Source: Amycolatopsis nalaikhensis
GTDB taxonomy: Bacteria; Actinomycetota; Actinomycetes; Mycobacteriales; Pseudonocardiaceae
Length of the DNA: 64,000 nucleotides
Direction of reading: 5' to 3'
Assembly: GCF_030264295.1 (NCBI RefSeq)
Contig: NZ_CP127173.1
Span: 3,541,501-3,605,500, forward strand
A model generated the notes under the pieces. That model saw only the letters and a list, made by a program, of their open reading frames with translations. It was not told where the DNA came from and did not search any database. Numbering within the stretch: the stretch's first letter is position 1; each line of letters opens with the position of its first letter. Below are positions 7,445 to 16,633 of this stretch, one piece after another. A program made the translations under genes and the position numbers.

Positions 7445-9992
7445 GTGGTCGCGTCCCCGAAGGTCGAAGACCGGGTCCGCGACCTGCACCGGCGTGCCGT
7501 CGCGGCGACCAACGACGGCCAGCCCGTCGTCGGCAGCCGCCTCATCCGCTCCGCCGCGAAACTGCTCGGCCTGCCCGCGAAACAGCCGCCGCCCGAATGG
7601 CCCGGCTGGCCCGACCTCGCCACGCGCGTGCTCGGCACCTACGCCGCCGTCGAAACCGCGCTCGGCAACAGCGCCCGCGGGCTCGCGTTGCTCGATGAAG
7701 CCGACGCCCTCGTCTCGGACGCCGGGCGCGGGATCCTGCGCCAGCAACGCGGGCTCGTCTTCATCCTGATCGGCCGGATGGACGAAGCCCTCCGGTGCTT
7801 CGACGAGGCCATCCCGCTGCTGCGGCAGGCGGGCGAGTTCGTCGTGCTCGCCAGGACGCTGCTCAACCGCGCCATGCTGCACCAGTACGCCGGGCGCGTC
7901 CGGCTCGCCCTCGCCGATCTCGACCAGTGCGAGCAAATCAGCGCCGGGCAAGCCTCCGAAGAAGGCCTCGAACGGATCTTCGCGAAGGCCGCCCACGGCC
8001 GCGGGCAGGCGCGCATCCTCACCGGCGACATCCCCGGTGCCCTGCGCGACTTCGACGCGGCGAGCCGGTTCTACGCCGCGCAGAGTGTCGGGATGCTGCC
8101 CGTGCTGGCCGTCGACAAGGCGCGGGCCCTGCTCGCCGCCGGGCTGCCGCAGGAAGCCGCCGCCGAGCTCGATGCCGCGCTCGAACAGTTCCCGCGGCTG
8201 CGGATGAACCAGGAACACGCCGAAGCCGAGCTGACCCGCGCGCTCGCCGCGCTGGCGAGCGGGGAGCCGTCGGCCGCGCGCAGCTGGGCCGGGCGCGCCG
8301 AACGCCGGTTTCGCCGGCGGGGCAACGAAACCTGGGCCGCCGTCGCGCAGTTGACCGTGCTGCGCGCGGACTTCGCAGCCGGACGGCGGATCGCCCGCGT
8401 CGCCGCCGAAGCGACCGCGCTCGCCGACCGGCTCACCGGGCTCGGCCTGCGCAACGACGCCGAAATCGCCGCACTGCTCGCCGCGCGCGCCCGGATCGCC
8501 CTCGGCGACCTCGACACCGCCCGCGCCGGGATCGCGCCCCGCGACCGCCGGACCGCGCCGCTGGAAAACCGCCTCGTGCGGCGGCTCGCGCTGGCCGAAC
8601 TCGGGGCCGCGAGCGGCAACCGGCGCGTCACCTTCACCAACGCCCGCACCGGGTTGACGCTGCTGCGGCGGCACCGCGGCCGGTTCGGCAGCATCGACCT
8701 GCAGACCGGCACGACGTCGCTCGGCAAGGAACTCGCCGACGCGGGCCTCGCCGCGGCGCTCGCCCAGCGCTCGCCCGGCGTCGTCTTCCGGTGGCTCGAC
8801 CGGTCGCGCGCCCAGGCGTTCCGGTTCCGGCCGGTGCGGCCGCCGTCGCACCCGCAGGTCGTCGACGCCGTCGCGGAACTGCGGTTCCTCTCGATGCAGA
8901 TCCGCGCGGGCGAGCTGTCCGGGAAGCCGGACGCCCAGGCCGTCCGGCGGTGCGCCGCGCTCGAACGGGAAATCCGCGCGAAAGGCTGGCAGGCCGAAGG
9001 CACCGACGAAGACCACCCGGAGGCGAAGCTCGGCGAGATCGGCGACGAGCTCGCGGCGACCGGCAGCGCGATGGTGTGCTTCCTCGCCGACCACGGGAGC
9101 CTGTGCGCGCAGGTGATCGCGGACCACCGCGTGGCGCTGGTGGAAGCTCGGGCCGGCGGCGGCCGTCGCGGAGCCGGTCGCGCGGCTGCACAGCGACCTC
9201 GACGCCTTGTGCGGTCGCCAGCTGCCGCCCCGGCTCGACCAGGTCATCCGCCGGTCGGTGCGGACGCAGGTCACCGCGCTGGACACGATCCTGCTGGCCC
9301 CGCTGGCGTCCCGGCTCGGCGACCTCGACGTCGTCGTCGTGCCGACCGGCGCGCTGTCGGCCATCCCGTGGGGCCTGCTGCCGACGGTGCGGGGCCGCCC
9401 GGTGACGGTCACGCCGTCGTCGTCGGCCTGGCTCGCCGCGGGCCGACGTCCCCGCCGCGCGCGTGGAGCGCCCCTGCTGGTCGCGGGTTCGGACCTGCGG
9501 CACGCGGACGCCGAGGTCGCCCGGCTCGCGCCGCTGTACCCGGACGCCGAAGTACTGACCGGCCCGGACGCGACGGTTTCGGCGACGCTCAAGGCGTTCG
9601 ACGGCTGCCGCCTGGCGCACTTCGCCGCGCACGGCCACCACGAGCAGGAGAACGTGCTGTTCTCGCGGCTCAACCTGGCCGACGGGCCGCTGATGGCCTA
9701 CGACGTGCAACAGCTTTCGACGGCGCCGGAGCACGTGGTGCTGTCCTCGTGCGACGTCGGCCAGGCCGTGGTCCGCGCGGGCGACGAGGTGCTGGGCTTC
9801 ACCGCGGCCCTGCTCTACGGCGGGAGCCGGACGGTCGTCTCGAGCGTCGCCCGGGTCGACGACCGGACGGCGGGCGGGGTCATGCTGGCCTACCACCGGG
9901 CACTGTCCGCGGGAACGTCCCCGGCCCGGGCGCTGGCGGACGCGGCGCGGGCCGAACCCTTGATGCCGTTCGTGTGTTTCGGCCGCAGTTGA
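7445..9992 (+). CDS. TPR-CHAT protein (caspase-like cysteine protease domain); frameshifted as read
   Basis: Large protein of about 848 aa after removing one A from GAAGCTC at 9143-9149, which restores ..RVALVELGPAAAVAEPVARL... The N-terminal ~400 residues are tetratricopeptide repeats (for example residues ~95-160: RGLVFILIGRMDEALRCFDEA). The C-terminal ~270 residues form a CHAT domain with the catalytic pair His729 (HFAAHGH) and Cys769 (LSSCDVG). CHAT domains are clan CD peptidases; some, such as the Craspase-associated TPR-CHAT protein, are activated by a sensor and trigger cell dormancy or death. Here there is no CRISPR partner; the genetic partners are a subtilase and a sigma factor. GTG 7445 is the first in-frame start after the 7257-7333 repeat and gives full TPR coverage. 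Confidence 0.8.
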
Positions 9993-10115
9993 TTCTTTTG
10001 ACGTGCGAATCCCGATGGGGTTGCTTTCGGGTGACTGACCCCATTCCGGCGCATCCCCGGGCGGGCGCTGGGCATCTTCCCTGTGAGTTCGATCTTCGAC
10101 GCAGGGAGGAACGTC

Positions 10116-10673
10116 ATGCTCGGCAAACGCATCACGATCGGGGTCGCGGCGGTGGCGGGGGCGTTCGCGCTCGCGGCTTGTTCATCGGCCGCGGCGGCGC
10201 CACGACCGGCGGCTGCCGCTCCCGCCGCCGCGAAGACGCCGCGCTGCACGACCGCGGATTTGTCGCTCTCGCTGGGCAAACCGGCCGAGAAGAGCGACGC
10301 GCCGGGCCAGTTCGACGTCCCGTTGACCTACAAGAACGTTTCGAACCACACGTGCGGGCTGTACGGCGTGCCGGGCGTCGACCTCGTCGGCCCGGACGAC
10401 CCGACGTTCGGGCCGGTCTACCACCTGCCGCGCGTCGACAACGGCGTGAAGTACAACGAGGTCACGCCGGGCATGACGGCGACGGCGACCATCACCGTGC
10501 TCACCCCGGCCGAGGGTGGGAAGTCATGGACGCCGACCAAGCTGAACACGATCCCGCCGGGCCAGACGCGGGCGCTGACCGCGGACTGGCCGTCGGACCT
10601 GCCGGTGCTGCGCCAGGACGCGGCAACGCACCCGGGCACGTACGTGAACGGCATCCTCGCCGACCCGTCCTGA
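10116..10673 (+). CDS. DUF4232-type secreted lipoprotein
   Basis: 185 aa with a lipoprotein signal peptide: MLGKRITIGVAAVAGAFALA, then a lipobox ALAAC with Cys at residue 22. An Ala/Pro-rich linker is followed by the DUF4232 domain (CTTADLSLSLGKP..TYKNVSNHTCGLYGVPGVDLV), a predicted extracellular beta-sandwich common in actinobacteria and of unknown function. The two Cys of the mature domain could form a disulphide. ATG 10116 has a strong GGGAGGA site at 10104-10110 and places the signal peptide correctly, so the upstream in-frame GTG at 10083 is unlikely. It is followed by the palindrome at 10691. Confidence 0.85.
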   Translation: MLGKRITIGVAAVAGAFALAACSSAAAAPRPAAAAPAAAKTPRCTTADLSLSLGKPAEKSDAPGQFDVPLTYKNVSNHTCGLYGVPGVDLVGPDDPTFGPVYHLPRVDNGVKYNEVTPGMTATATITVLTPAEGGKSWTPTKLNTIPPGQTRALTADWPSDLPVLRQDAATHPGTYVNGILADPS

Positions 10674-10690
10674 CCGCCCTGCCGCACCTC

Positions 10691-10736
10691 GTCGTGAGTG
10701 TTTAGGGCGGTTCTAACCGCCCTAAACACTCACGAC
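10691..10736. terminator. 22-bp perfect palindrome between convergent genes (GTCGTGAGTG..GGTT-CT-AACC..CACTCACGAC family)
   Basis: Left arm 10691-10712 pairs perfectly with right arm 10715-10736, leaving two unpaired central bases. It has the same outer ten bases and the same GGTTCTAACC centre as the element at 43790-43835, but the eight intervening bases differ and are compensated on the opposite arm. The position between a plus-strand and a minus-strand gene fits a bidirectional intrinsic terminator, without a U-run. Confidence 0.75.
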
Positions 10737-10873
10737 CGCTTACCGCAGCTCGTCACTCGATCGGGTGAAGCGTGGGGCCGCGCGTCATTCCTGGCGCGGG
10801 GTCCCCTCTTCCTCACTGCGGCGGTAACCGGCCGGCACGCCCCCCGACTGGCCGGTTACCGCTGCGGTGTTCT

Positions 10874-12190
10874 CTACGCACGGTGGAGCAGCACGACGGA
10901 GTCCGTCCCGTCGACGCGCACGTACCCCGTCCGCTCCAGCTCGGCCGCCGCGTAAGCCTTCGACTCCAGCGTGGTCGGCCAGGACGTTTCCGGCTTCGCG
11001 ACCACCACCCACTCCGGCCGCGACGGCGACTCGCCGTCGAAGAACAGCACCGTGCAGCGGGACGTCAGCCGCGGGGCCAGCCGGTTGGACGCCAGCACCG
11101 TGGCGCCGTCCGGGATCCGGGCCAGCACCGCGTCGATGCCCGCTCGCTGCGACGGCGTCCAGAGCCCGTCCGTCAGGTGCGCCGCCTGCAGTCCGACCGA
11201 ACCGAGCCCGGCCACCAGCGCGAACGCCGGGAGCAGCCGTCCGAGCCGCGATCCCCGGGCCCCGGCCACGCCCGCGATGAAGACGATCGGCATCAGCACC
11301 GCGCTGTAGTGGTAGCCCATGCCCCAGTAGCGGTCGTTCGCCGAGACCAGCCGCCAAAGCAGCGTCGGCACCGCCAGGAGGAGCAGCGGCGAACGCAACG
11401 CCGCGAACGCCGTCGGCGTGACCAAGGCCAGCAGCATCGACACCTTCACGATCGAGCCGCCGAAGGGGTTGAAGCCGCCGTTGTGCGCGTACGCGCCCGA
11501 AGGGTTCAGCGCGGGCAGCACGACCAGGAACAGCAACGCCGACGTCGCGACGCCGAAGCCGACCACCGCCCAGCCGAGCCGCCGCTGCCGGTTGAGCACC
11601 AGCACCAGCCCGACCGCGGCGAGCGTCAGCGGCAGATCCTCCTTGACGAGCACCAGCGGCAGCGCGCACCAGACCGCCGCGCGCCACCGTTCGCGCAGCA
11701 GGTGTTCCGCGGTGAACGCCAGCATCGGCACGGCGAAGCAGATCTCGTGGAAGTCGAAGTTCACCGCGGACAGCAGTCCCCACGACAGCGCGTACCCGGC
11801 ACCCACGACCGCGCCGCGGCGAGCCCCGAGCACCTGCGACGCGCAGCGCGTCACCGGCACGGCCGAAAGCGCGAGCAGGAAGGCCTGAGCGAGCAGCAGG
11901 GTTCCCGGCGACGGCCAGAGCAAGTAGAACGGCGCGAGCAGCGCGAGGATCGGGTGGAAGTGGTCGCCGAGCGTCGGCGCGCCCGGCCCGAGCAGGTCCG
12001 ACATCGGCCAGTGCCCGTGCGCGTAGGACCGCACCGCCTGCTCGAAGATCCCCAGGTCGAAGCCGCTCGCGTCGAACGTCCGGAGCCGCTGCAGCGACCA
12101 GGCGGCGTACCCGGCGAAGGCGACCCCCGCGACGACGTAGGGCGCCCGGAGGCGCGTGCGCGCCGGAGCGGGCGCGAGAGCGATCAGCAT
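10874..12190 (-). CDS. DUF2079 polytopic membrane protein
   Basis: 438 aa with about ten hydrophobic segments. The N-terminal segment (residues ~18-35) is followed by the DUF2079 signature FDLGIFEQAVRSYAHGHWP and GDHFHPILALLAPFY; the C-terminal ~100 residues are soluble (IDAVLARIPDGATVLASNRLAPRL). The family resembles GT-C-type glycosyltransferases and is found mainly in actinobacteria; substrate unknown. The ATG at 12190 is the first in-frame start that gives a short cytosolic N-terminus. It lies ~55 bp downstream of the histidine kinase gene on the same strand, so the two may be co-transcribed. Confidence 0.85.
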   Translation of the reverse strand: MLIALAPAPARTRLRAPYVVAGVAFAGYAAWSLQRLRTFDASGFDLGIFEQAVRSYAHGHWPMSDLLGPGAPTLGDHFHPILALLAPFYLLWPSPGTLLLAQAFLLALSAVPVTRCASQVLGARRGAVVGAGYALSWGLLSAVNFDFHEICFAVPMLAFTAEHLLRERWRAAVWCALPLVLVKEDLPLTLAAVGLVLVLNRQRRLGWAVVGFGVATSALLFLVVLPALNPSGAYAHNGGFNPFGGSIVKVSMLLALVTPTAFAALRSPLLLLAVPTLLWRLVSANDRYWGMGYHYSAVLMPIVFIAGVAGARGSRLGRLLPAFALVAGLGSVGLQAAHLTDGLWTPSQRAGIDAVLARIPDGATVLASNRLAPRLTSRCTVLFFDGESPSRPEWVVVAKPETSWPTTLESKAYAAAELERTGYVRVDGTDSVVLLHRA

Positions 12191-12246
12191 GGCGGGATGC
12201 TCGTGCGGCCACGCTGAACCGGAGCTTAAGGAAGCTGAAGAAGCCT

Positions 12247-13569
12247 TCAGGCAAGGGGAAGCCGCAGCTCCAGGCGGGCACCGGACACGCTGTCGGCGAC
12301 GCGCAGGGTGCCGCCGTGCGTCCGCGCGATCTCGGCGGCGATCGCCAGGCCGAGGCCCGAGCCGCCGTCGTCTTCGCGCGCGCGGTCGTCGTCGAGCCGC
12401 ACGAACCGGTCGAAGACGCGCTCGCGTTGCCCGGCCGGGATGCCGGGGCCGTCGTCCTCGACCGCCAGCACGGTGTCAGTGAGCGTGATCGTCACGCGGC
12501 TCTTCGCGTGCCGCTCGGCGTTGTCGACGAGGTTGCGCAGCACCCGCTCCAGCCGTCCCGCGTGCCCACGCACCACCGGCGTGGCCTCGATCTCCGTACG
12601 CACTTCGACGTCGTCGCGGGGGAGCCGCGCGGCGACGTGCCCGGTCACCAGGTCCGCCAGCGCCACTGGCTCCCGCCCGACGGGCTGGTCCGCGTCCAGC
12701 TTGCTGAGCAGCAGCAGGTCGGCGGCCAGCGCCTCCATCCGCGTCACGTCGAGCACGGCGTTTTCGTAGCTGCGGCGCCAGTCGAGCCGGTCCGGGTGGG
12801 CCAGCTGCACCTCGAGCTGCGTGCGCATCGACGCGAGCGGCGTCCGCAGCTCGTGCGACGCGTCCGCGGTGAACTGGCTCTGCCGCCGCACGGACTGGTC
12901 GAGCCGGGCGAGCATCTGGTTCATCGTCACGGCCAGTTCGGTGATCTCGTCGCCGGAGTCGGGCACCGGGACGCGGCGGCCGAGATCGCCCGCGCGCACG
13001 CCGTCGACTTCGGCGCGGATGGCGCCCACCGCGCGCAGCGACCGTCGGACCGCGAGCCAGGCGACGCCGCCGACGAGCAGCGCGGCCGCGGGCACCCCGC
13101 CCCACAGCAGCCGCTGCGCGGTGTCGATCGTGTCGAGGCCGACCGGGTCGAGCTGCTCGGCCGCGGCGACGTAGTGGCGGCCGTCGGCCGTCGGCGCGCC
13201 GCTGTACTGCTGCCCGGCCAGGCCGAACGGCAGCACGATGACGCAGTCCGGCCCGTACACCTGCACCGGCTCGCTCTCGGGGAACTGCTTCTCGAGCCCG
13301 GTCGAGCAGCGGTTCGCCGCTTCCGCGCTGATCATGTACCCGCCGCCCTTGGCGTACCGCCGCGGCACGTCGGCGGGCGCGACCCCGGCGTTCAGCAGCG
13401 CGAGCAGGGCGTCGACCTTGTCGCTCGCGCGTGCCCTGGCGCTGTTTTCGAGGCCGTCGCGCAGGGCGTTCACGAACCAGTACGACCCGAGGCCGAGCAC
13501 GAGCGCCGCGGCGAGCGCGGCGAAGAGGGCGACCCGCACCCGGGTCGACCGGGGCAGGAGCCGGACCAT
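12247..13569 (-). CDS. two-component sensor histidine kinase, no adjacent response regulator
   Basis: 440 aa membrane kinase. A first membrane segment lies at residues ~13-35 (VALFAALAAALVLGLGSYWF), then an extracytoplasmic loop of ~125 residues with two Cys, a second segment at ~165-185, HAMP, a dimerisation box with His239 (ADASHELRTPL), and an ATPase domain with N box (LRNLVDNAERHA), G1 (DDGPGIP) and G2 (GGSGLGLAIA). The first Met after the hydrophilic tail, ATG 13569, gives a conventional topology. Such kinases normally pair with an OmpR-type regulator; none flanks this gene, so either the partner is elsewhere or it was lost. It is divergent from the DinB-like gene at 13643. Confidence 0.85.
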   Translation of the reverse strand: MVRLLPRSTRVRVALFAALAAALVLGLGSYWFVNALRDGLENSARARASDKVDALLALLNAGVAPADVPRRYAKGGGYMISAEAANRCSTGLEKQFPESEPVQVYGPDCVIVLPFGLAGQQYSGAPTADGRHYVAAAEQLDPVGLDTIDTAQRLLWGGVPAAALLVGGVAWLAVRRSLRAVGAIRAEVDGVRAGDLGRRVPVPDSGDEITELAVTMNQMLARLDQSVRRQSQFTADASHELRTPLASMRTQLEVQLAHPDRLDWRRSYENAVLDVTRMEALAADLLLLSKLDADQPVGREPVALADLVTGHVAARLPRDDVEVRTEIEATPVVRGHAGRLERVLRNLVDNAERHAKSRVTITLTDTVLAVEDDGPGIPAGQRERVFDRFVRLDDDRAREDDGGSGLGLAIAAEIARTHGGTLRVADSVSGARLELRLPLA

Positions 13570-13642
13570 GCGGCGAACATACCGGCGAAGAAGGCAGCCG
13601 AAGAGATCCGGGACGGGCCACCGGCGCCTTACCGTCGAAGCC

Positions 13643-14485
13643 ATGACGATCCAGCCTGCGCAGTGGGATGCGGTGCGAGCGGCCTTCGCGGAGGCCGGCG
13701 ACCGGTTCGCGGACGCCGTCGAGAACGCGCCGGACCCGCACGCGAAGGCCGTCGGAGACTGGTCGGTGGTCGAAACCGCCGCGCACGTCGGCTGGATCGC
13801 GCTCGTCTACACCGCCATGGTGAAGGGCGACGGCGGCCCGCTGCCGCTCCCGGAGCTGGAAGAGCCGATGGCGTCGGCGAACATCGAGACGGTGTCGGCG
13901 ATGAACGCCGTCGCGATGACCGCCTACCCCGAACGCGACCCGCACCGCCTGGCCGAACGGCTGCGCGCGGACATCGCGGAAGTGCTGCAGGTGAGCCGCG
14001 ACTACGACCCGGAGAAGCCGATCTGGTGGCTCGGCGGCAGCCGCATCCCGGTCGCGGGCATGCTCGCCCACCTGGTCAACGAGCTCGAAATCCACGGCAG
14101 CGACATCGCCCGCGCGAGCGGGCGGCCGTGGCGCATCGACCCGGCGAACGAGGGCCGGTTCCTGGAACTGTTCTTCGTCGGCATGGTCCGCAACGACGTC
14201 GGCAAGCTGCTGGACTACGCGACGCCGTCGCCGCGCCGGATCGCGGTGGAGTTCCGCTCGGACTACACCGCGCCGGTGGTGATGGTCCTGCAGCACGGCG
14301 GCCTGCGGGTGGAGGAACCCGACGGCACGGCCGACGTCCGGCTGACGTTCGACCCGGCCGTGCTGGTGCCGATGATGTTCGGCCGGATCTCCCCGCTGAA
14401 GGCGGTGGCGAGCGGCAAGGTCCGCGTCGGCGGCCGCCGGCCGTGGCGGCTGGCGGCGTTCCTGCGCACGGTGCACATGCCCTAA
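13643..14485 (+). CDS. maleylpyruvate isomerase-fold (DinB-like, mycothiol-type) protein
   Basis: 280 aa. The N-terminal four-helix bundle (residues ~10-150) has the metal-binding pattern of mycothiol-dependent isomerases and DinB proteins: WSVVETAAHVGW and later HLVNELEIHGSDIAR. The C-terminal ~90 residues look like an SCP2 sterol-carrier-like domain (VLQHGGLRVEEPDGTADVRLTF). Family members are mostly unassigned thiol-dependent transferases or isomerases of actinobacteria, so the substrate cannot be given. ATG 13643 is 73 bp from the divergent kinase start. It converges with the RibD-like gene; their stops are 3 bp apart or less. Confidence 0.75.
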   Translation: MTIQPAQWDAVRAAFAEAGDRFADAVENAPDPHAKAVGDWSVVETAAHVGWIALVYTAMVKGDGGPLPLPELEEPMASANIETVSAMNAVAMTAYPERDPHRLAERLRADIAEVLQVSRDYDPEKPIWWLGGSRIPVAGMLAHLVNELEIHGSDIARASGRPWRIDPANEGRFLELFFVGMVRNDVGKLLDYATPSPRRIAVEFRSDYTAPVVMVLQHGGLRVEEPDGTADVRLTFDPAVLVPMMFGRISPLKAVASGKVRVGGRRPWRLAAFLRTVHMP

Positions 14486-15057
14486 CGCAGTACCCGGAAG
14501 GTCAGGTGCGTCGCGTTCGGCGTCTCCTCGACGTCGGTGCGCTCCAGCCGCACGTGCTCGCCAACGGCCCCGTCGAACAGCCGCACTCCGGCGCCGAACA
14601 GCACCGGGACGACGTGCAGGCGCAGCTCGTCGACCAGCCCGGCGTGCAGGAACTCGCGCATCAGCGTGCCGCCGCCCATGATCCGCACGTCGTCGTCCCC
14701 GGCGGCGGTTTTCGCCTGCCGCAGCGCGCTTTCCAGGCCGTCAGTGACGAAGGTGAACGTCGTCGGGCCCTTCACCAGCGGCTCGGCGGGCCGGTGGGTG
14801 ACGACGAAGCAGGGTTTCTTGAAGGTGCCGTCGTCGCCCCACGGGTCGACGCCGACGTCGAACATCGCGCGGCCGAGCACGAACGCGCCGGTGCCCGCGA
14901 AGAGGCGGGCGGCGACCTCGGCGTCGGCTTCGGTGCCCTCGAACATCCACTCGTGCAGGAGGTCGCCGTCCCGGCCGAGCCGGTGCTCGGGCCCGGTGTC
15001 CGGCCCGGCCACGATCCCGTCCGCCGACATGCTGATTTCCGCGATCACGCGTCCCAT
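14482..15057 (-). CDS. RibD C-terminal / dihydrofolate reductase-like protein
   Basis: 191 aa of the DHFR-like fold found in RibD C-termini and in many stand-alone actinobacterial reductases (YwjB/YyaP type). It has the N-terminal strand VIAEISMSADGIVAGPD, GAFVLGRAMFDVG, the nucleotide-binding MGGGTLMREFL and the terminal strand THLTFRV. It probably binds NADPH or F420 and reduces a small molecule; substrate unknown. The start ATG 15057 is supported by the conserved N-terminal strand. It overlaps the 3' end of the plus-strand isomerase-fold gene by four bases. Confidence 0.8.
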   Translation of the reverse strand: MGRVIAEISMSADGIVAGPDTGPEHRLGRDGDLLHEWMFEGTEADAEVAARLFAGTGAFVLGRAMFDVGVDPWGDDGTFKKPCFVVTHRPAEPLVKGPTTFTFVTDGLESALRQAKTAAGDDDVRIMGGGTLMREFLHAGLVDELRLHVVPVLFGAGVRLFDGAVGEHVRLERTDVEETPNATHLTFRVLR

Positions 15058-15079
15058 GGACGTCGAGCGTGCCAGCGGA

Positions 15080-16063
15080 TCAGGAATTCGACCAGCCGTC
15101 GCCCCATTCGGCGTCCCGGGCGGCCTTGTAGCGCGGGCCCTGCTTCTTCGAGACCGCGACGCCAGGCTTCAGCCCGTCCGAAGCCGTGCACAGGTCGAGC
15201 GCGACCCAGCCCTTGTGCTTCTTCGGGTGCCGGATGATCCGGGCGTCCGGCCGCTCCGGCGTGAACCGGCCCGCGACGACGTACGCGAACTTCTCGTCCT
15301 CGAACCCGAGAGTGCCCGCCTTCAGCCTGCGGTGCAGCCCGGACCGCGGGAGCCGCGCGGCGAAGTGGCACCAGTCCTTGCCGGGCTCGATGGGGCACGC
15401 GCCGTCGTGCGGGCACGGCGCCACGACGTGCAGGCCCAGCTCGATCAGCTGCGCCCGCGCCGCGCGGATCCGCTCGTAACCCGCTGGCGTGCCGGGCTCG
15501 ATCAGCGCGACCGCTTCGGCCTTCGCCGCCAACCAGCGCACGACGTCGGGGCGCGTCACTTCCGGCAGCTCGCCGAGCACGTACGACAGCGTCACGAGGT
15601 CGGCCTCCGGCGGCGGCGCGGCCGGGTCGACGAACCCGCGTCGCCACTCCGCATCCCGCACCGCGGGCAGTGACGCCTCCGCGGCGAGCCGCTTGCCGAG
15701 CCCGATGGCGCTCGCGACCTGCTCCACGACCGTGCACCGGGCCAGCGACGGCCAGACGTCCGCCGCGGCCCAGACCGCCGCACCGGTGCCGCCGCCCACG
15801 TCGACCTGCGTACGCGGCTCGAAGCCCGGAGCGCGCGAAGCGGCTTCGGCGAGCACAGCGTGTACGGCGGCGTAGGTCGCAGGCATCCGGTAGCCCGCGT
15901 ACGCGGCGACGTCGGCTTCGGAGCTGAGGATCGGCGAAGCAGCCGCGTCACCCTGGCGGTAGCGCGTGCTGAGCCGCTCGACGGACTGCGTCAGCCGTGG
16001 CACCGGGTGCCGGGCCAGCTCGTCGTCGAGCGCGGAGGAGAGGTCGTCGGGGAGAACCGCCAC
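15080..16063 (-). CDS. Rsm22-family small-subunit rRNA methyltransferase-like protein
   Basis: 327 aa. The Rossmann methyltransferase core carries VDVGGGTGAAVWAA (about residues 90-105) and LVTLSYVLGELP. The C-terminal part has four Cys/His ligands (CPHDGACPIEPGKDWCHF) typical of the Rsm22 family, which associates with the small ribosomal subunit. A C-terminal region rich in Lys and Arg follows. GTG 16063 gives VAVLPDDLSSALDDELARH, the usual family N-terminus; the frame is open further upstream but without family similarity. It is divergent from the DGPF operon. Enzymatic activity is assumed from the fold. Confidence 0.8.
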   Translation of the reverse strand: MAVLPDDLSSALDDELARHPVPRLTQSVERLSTRYRQGDAAASPILSSEADVAAYAGYRMPATYAAVHAVLAEAASRAPGFEPRTQVDVGGGTGAAVWAAADVWPSLARCTVVEQVASAIGLGKRLAAEASLPAVRDAEWRRGFVDPAAPPPEADLVTLSYVLGELPEVTRPDVVRWLAAKAEAVALIEPGTPAGYERIRAARAQLIELGLHVVAPCPHDGACPIEPGKDWCHFAARLPRSGLHRRLKAGTLGFEDEKFAYVVAGRFTPERPDARIIRHPKKHKGWVALDLCTASDGLKPGVAVSKKQGPRYKAARDAEWGDGWSNS

Positions 16064-16210
16064 GGACGTCGATTCTCCCCTGTCCGAATTGTCCACCCGG
16101 AGCGACCCTGAGCTGCTACTTTTCCCGCGCCAGAGTTTTTTCGGGGACGCTGTCGATCCGGGGCGCGGCCGTTCGACGCGTAGGCAGGAAACGAGCGAAG
16201 GGAGACCGCT

Positions 16211-16633
16211 GTGCGGTTCATGGTGATCGTCACGGGCAACGAAGGTTCCGAGGCCAAGGCCCCGAGCGCCGAGCTGCTGGCCGAGATGGGGAAGTTCAAC
16301 GAGGAGATGGTCAAGGCCGGCGTCCTCCTCGCCGGTGAGGGCCTGACCCCGAGCGCGGAGGGGGCGCGGGTCATCTTCGACGGCAAGGAGACCCCGAAGG
16401 TCGTCGACGGGCCGTTCACCGAGTCGAAGGAGCTCGTCGGCGGGTTCTGGATCCTGCAGTGCCGCGACCGCGAAGAGTGCATCGAGTGGGTCAAGCGGAT
16501 GCCGAACACCGACGGCGAGCACGGCGTCGTCGAGATCCGGCGCGTCGCCGAGGCGGCCGACTTCGAGAACATGACGCCCGAGGTCGAGGAGCTGGAGGGC
16601 CGGCTGCGCGCGCAGAGCGGTCAGGAGTCCTGA
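16211..16633 (+). CDS. DGPF/YCII-related domain protein (ECF42 partner)
   Basis: 140 aa with the DGPF signature itself (VVDGPFTESKELVGGFWILQ) in a YCII-like ferredoxin fold. Such proteins are small, cytoplasmic and of unknown biochemistry; they are the hallmark neighbours of ECF42 sigma factors and are often induced by them. GTG 16211 follows a GAAGGGAGA ribosome site and opens the conserved MRFMVIVTGNEGSEA. The stop overlaps the ATG of the next paralogue by one base, so the three genes 16211-18287 form an operon. Confidence 0.85.
   Translation: MRFMVIVTGNEGSEAKAPSAELLAEMGKFNEEMVKAGVLLAGEGLTPSAEGARVIFDGKETPKVVDGPFTESKELVGGFWILQCRDREECIEWVKRMPNTDGEHGVVEIRRVAEAADFENMTPEVEELEGRLRAQSGQES

Noticed and set aside
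6644..9673. Long minus-strand open frame across the CHAT gene
   Set aside because: Antisense composition artefact; TPR and CHAT motifs are on the plus strand.
4574..9992. Calling the protease, sigma and CHAT genes pseudogenes
   Set aside because: Each has a single one-base indel, all at GAGCTC, with intact motifs and codon bias on both sides; a sequence error is more likely than decay.
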